A DNA stretch of 25,086 bases, taken from contig DSAV01000084.1 in assembly GCA_011046295.1 (NCBI GenBank), forward strand, positions 1 through 25,086. Reading direction: 5' to 3'. The stretch comes from Deltaproteobacteria bacterium. GTDB lineage: Bacteria; Desulfobacterota; Syntrophia; Syntrophales; Smithellaceae. Below are positions 23,544 through 25,086 of the stretch, one piece after another (the stretch's first letter is position 1; each line of letters starts with the position of its first letter). Under the pieces are notes generated by a model. The model saw nothing but the letters and a program-made list of their open reading frames with translations. It searched no databases and was not told the origin of the DNA. The translations under genes were made by a program, and so were the position numbers.

Positions 23544-24815
23544 CTATTTCTTTTTATTTTTATTCGCTTTTTCTTCTTCGGCCTCTTCGTATTTAGCGAG
23601 AAGATCTTTTAAGTCCATATTGTCATGGTCTTCAAGAATAAGATATCTCTGTTCTTCATCGTCGGGAAATCTTCTAACGGAACTGTCTTTGCTGGAAGCA
23701 TCTTCAATTGAGGACATATAAATCACATCCTGGATGGCGTTGGGATCGATAAGCGCAGAAATATGGTCTTTCTCCTTGGAGGATTGAGCGCCCATGCCAA
23801 AACTTTTATAAGGGGGCACAAAAGAAGAATGGGTGCCGATGAATTCTTTTTCATATTGTTTCATAGTGAACATGCCTTCGTTTTTGCTTGTTACCATGAT
23901 ATTTTCCAACTGGGTTAGCTTATTGTCGCGGATAGTACTTTGCACGGATGGAGTTGCCTTCAGAATAGAAAGAACAGGCACGCGAAACTCGATATTTTTT
24001 ACAAAATGCAACTGCTGTACGATAAGCCAGGAAATGGTAGAAGCGAATTGATAACGGATAACATCCTGATTTTCGCCAGTTACGCAGTTATTGATGCGGT
24101 AGGCCGCGTCTTCGGCATCAGAGGCGTGCAGCGTCGCGAAAACGAGATGTCCGGATTCAGCTGCGTTAAGCGTCAACCTGATAGTTTCCGGCTCTCTTAA
24201 TTCACCGACAAAAATAACGTCAGGGCTTTCTCTTAAGACGTCAAGAAGCCCCTGGTCGAATGAAGGCACGTGGATACCAACTTCGCGCTGCTCGATAAAA
24301 GATTTTTTTGGTTTAAAACGATATTCAATAGGATCTTCAATTGTAATAACGTGGGCGGCGCGCGTGCGGTTAATTTCTTCAATAATAGCCGCGATTGTTG
24401 TGGATTTTCCTGAACCGGTGCTTCCGCAAACAAGCACAAACCCTGATTGGAGATGCGCAATCTGGGAAAGAGAAGGGTGAAGATTGAGAGAAGCAAGGTC
24501 CGGAATAGTTTCAGGAAGCAGGCGAATTGCCATGCTCAGCCCTCTGGTTGTATGGAAAGTATTGACCCGGGCGCGCACGTTGTTGAAAGAAAGCGAGAAA
24601 TCGACTGACCATCTTTTACGCAATGTCTGCAATTGACGGTCGCTGAGCATAGACCTGACAATTTCATCTATTTCAGTATGAGACCATTTAATGTTTTTAT
24701 CGAAATGAAGGGCTCCATCCTTGCGGAAAATTAAAGGGAAGCCGCCGGTTATATGCAGGTCGGAGAGTCTTTGCTTGATGGCGGCGACGATTAAATCTGT
24801 GAAGCGTTGATTCAT
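23544..24815 (-). CDS. pilT: PilT-like type IV pilus retraction ATPase with acidic C-terminal tail
   Basis: 423 residues. The N-terminal domain has SDLHITGGFPLIFRKDG (18-34). RVNTFHTTRGLSMAIRLLPETIPDL leads to Walker A GSTGSGKS (131-138). The Asp box ITIEDPIEYRF, QREVGIHVPSF, Walker B DVIFVGELREPETI (Glu205) and the His box HLVFATLHAS (His223, His230) are intact, so it should hydrolyse ATP. Usual PilT length is about 345-370. Here, after GMFTMKQYEKEFI (about 314-326), a non-homologous tail of about 95 residues follows, rich in Ser, Asp, Glu and ending in a charged EAEEEKANKNKKK. No other pilus gene is in the window. It could be PilT, PilU or another twitching-type motor. The Shine-Dalgarno sequence is poor. 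Confidence 0.88.
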   Translation of the reverse strand: MNQRFTDLIVAAIKQRLSDLHITGGFPLIFRKDGALHFDKNIKWSHTEIDEIVRSMLSDRQLQTLRKRWSVDFSLSFNNVRARVNTFHTTRGLSMAIRLLPETIPDLASLNLHPSLSQIAHLQSGFVLVCGSTGSGKSTTIAAIIEEINRTRAAHVITIEDPIEYRFKPKKSFIEQREVGIHVPSFDQGLLDVLRESPDVIFVGELREPETIRLTLNAAESGHLVFATLHASDAEDAAYRINNCVTGENQDVIRYQFASTISWLIVQQLHFVKNIEFRVPVLSILKATPSVQSTIRDNKLTQLENIMVTSKNEGMFTMKQYEKEFIGTHSSFVPPYKSFGMGAQSSKEKDHISALIDPNAIQDVIYMSSIEDASSKDSSVRRFPDDEEQRYLILEDHDNMDLKDLLAKYEEAEEEKANKNKKK

Positions 24816-24881
24816 ATAAATATTTCGTTATTTTCTTATACTTTTCAAATCAACATGAGAAAAATTAATGTTTAATGAGAA

Positions 24882-24909
24882 AATATATTAAAAGCCAGTC
24901 AGGTGTCAA
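24882..24909 (-). promoter_or_regulatory. Sigma70-type promoter of the PilT-like gene
   Basis: Minus strand TTGACA (24904-24909), a perfect -35, a 16-base spacer, and TATATT (24882-24887). Transcription would begin near 24875, about 60 bases before the ATG at 24815. It lies about 60 bases inside the flank of the insertion sequence, so it is not part of that element. Confidence 0.6.
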
Positions 24910-24966
24910 GGAAAATAAATCATGTAATATTAAACTATTAAGCCAATATTATGGAGCATGTCAATT

Positions 24967-25086
24967 GAGACTGTAAAATAATCTGTGTAAATGGAAATTT
25001 CATATTGTTTCCAAATCGAATCTGCCTTGATACATAACAGCCAGTTGAGAAATTGTCAACGCCCAGTTGGCCAAAGGCATCGTCCA
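24967..25086 (-). mobile_element. End of an IS256/mutator-type insertion sequence (cut by window edge)
   Basis: GAGACTGTAAAATAATCTGTG (24967-24987) plus TAAATGG resembles terminal inverted repeats I recall from IS256-family elements (GAGACTGT...TGTGTAAATGG). A transposase C-terminus ends 13 bases inside the opposite side of this motif, the normal layout. The other end and the target duplication are outside the window. Confidence 0.6.
25000..25086 (-). CDS. C-terminal end of an IS256/mutator-family transposase (partial)
   Basis: The minus strand is open from the window edge for 28 codons, WTMPLANWALTISQLAVMYQ then GRFDLETI and a TGA at 25000-25002. The pattern W-x-[MP]-x2-NW-x3-[IL]-x-QLA-x-[MF]-x2-R matches the last residues of mutator-type transposases, in which this helix closes the protein. 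The catalytic DDE domain is outside the window, so intactness cannot be judged. The neighbouring inverted-repeat-like end supports the call. Recognition is from memory of the family C-terminus. Confidence 0.6.
   Translation of the reverse strand, partial: WTMPLANWALTISQLAVMYQGRFDLETI

Noticed and set aside
1..25086. CRISPR arrays, tRNA or rRNA genes
   Set aside because: No regularly spaced repeats, cloverleaf-like segments or rRNA signatures were seen in any intergenic region.

Overview
The window is a chromosomal segment of moderate-to-low GC with dense, mostly co-directional housekeeping genes. Gene order and protein flavour suggest a Desulfobacterota (former Deltaproteobacteria) bacterium, possibly a Syntrophales-like anaerobe. 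The main grounds are the runs carD / PIN-TRAM / ispDF / gltX / argS / SPOR and ffh-rpsP-khpA-rimM-trmD-RNA methyltransferase-rplS-rnhB-yraN-rsmI. This placement is inference from gene order, not a database result.

Layout. (1) 1-3368, minus strand: a three-gene run. Transcribed first is a phosphoglycerate mutase-like protein, then a macro-domain deacetylase, then a PAS/PAS histidine kinase cut by the left edge. (2) 3473-6486, plus: a small unknown charged protein, pcm, an NlpD-like LysM/degenerate M23 lipoprotein and a radical SAM protein. (3) 6668-13517, plus: carD, a membrane PIN-TRAM protein, an ispD-ispF fusion behind a terminator that may be an attenuator, gltX, argS and a SPOR protein. 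(4) 13546-18889, plus: the SRP/ribosome/tRNA-modification cluster from ffh to yraN. (5) 18876-21248, minus: UDP-glucose dehydrogenase and UDP-glucuronate decarboxylase, a UDP-xylose module lying between yraN and rsmI. (6) 21347-22219, plus: rsmI, ending in a strong hairpin shared with a convergent gene. (7) 22267-24815, minus: a nitronate monooxygenase-like flavoprotein and a PilT-like ATPase with an unusual acidic tail, each with its own sigma70-type promoter. (8) 24967-25086: the end of an IS256/mutator-type insertion sequence, cut by the right edge.

The most striking observation is the protein at 1785-3368. It carries nearly every signature of cofactor-independent phosphoglycerate mutase (GpmI), but in circularly permuted order: the GpmI C-terminal part comes first and the GpmI N-terminus (the LDGWG and GNSEAGH motifs) follows. 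The new ends fall inside the transferase domain, so the phosphatase domain, split in ordinary GpmI, becomes contiguous. One substrate-contact residue (Asp154 in Geobacillus numbering) is Gly here. Other points of interest are mutually exclusive RNA structures in front of ispDF, a cluster of AGTGT repeats before the PIN-TRAM gene, an Ffh with DTAGS instead of DTAGR, and a nine-codon cistron bridging argS and the SPOR gene.

No tRNA, rRNA or CRISPR array was seen. No gene-free stretch exceeds 300 bases.
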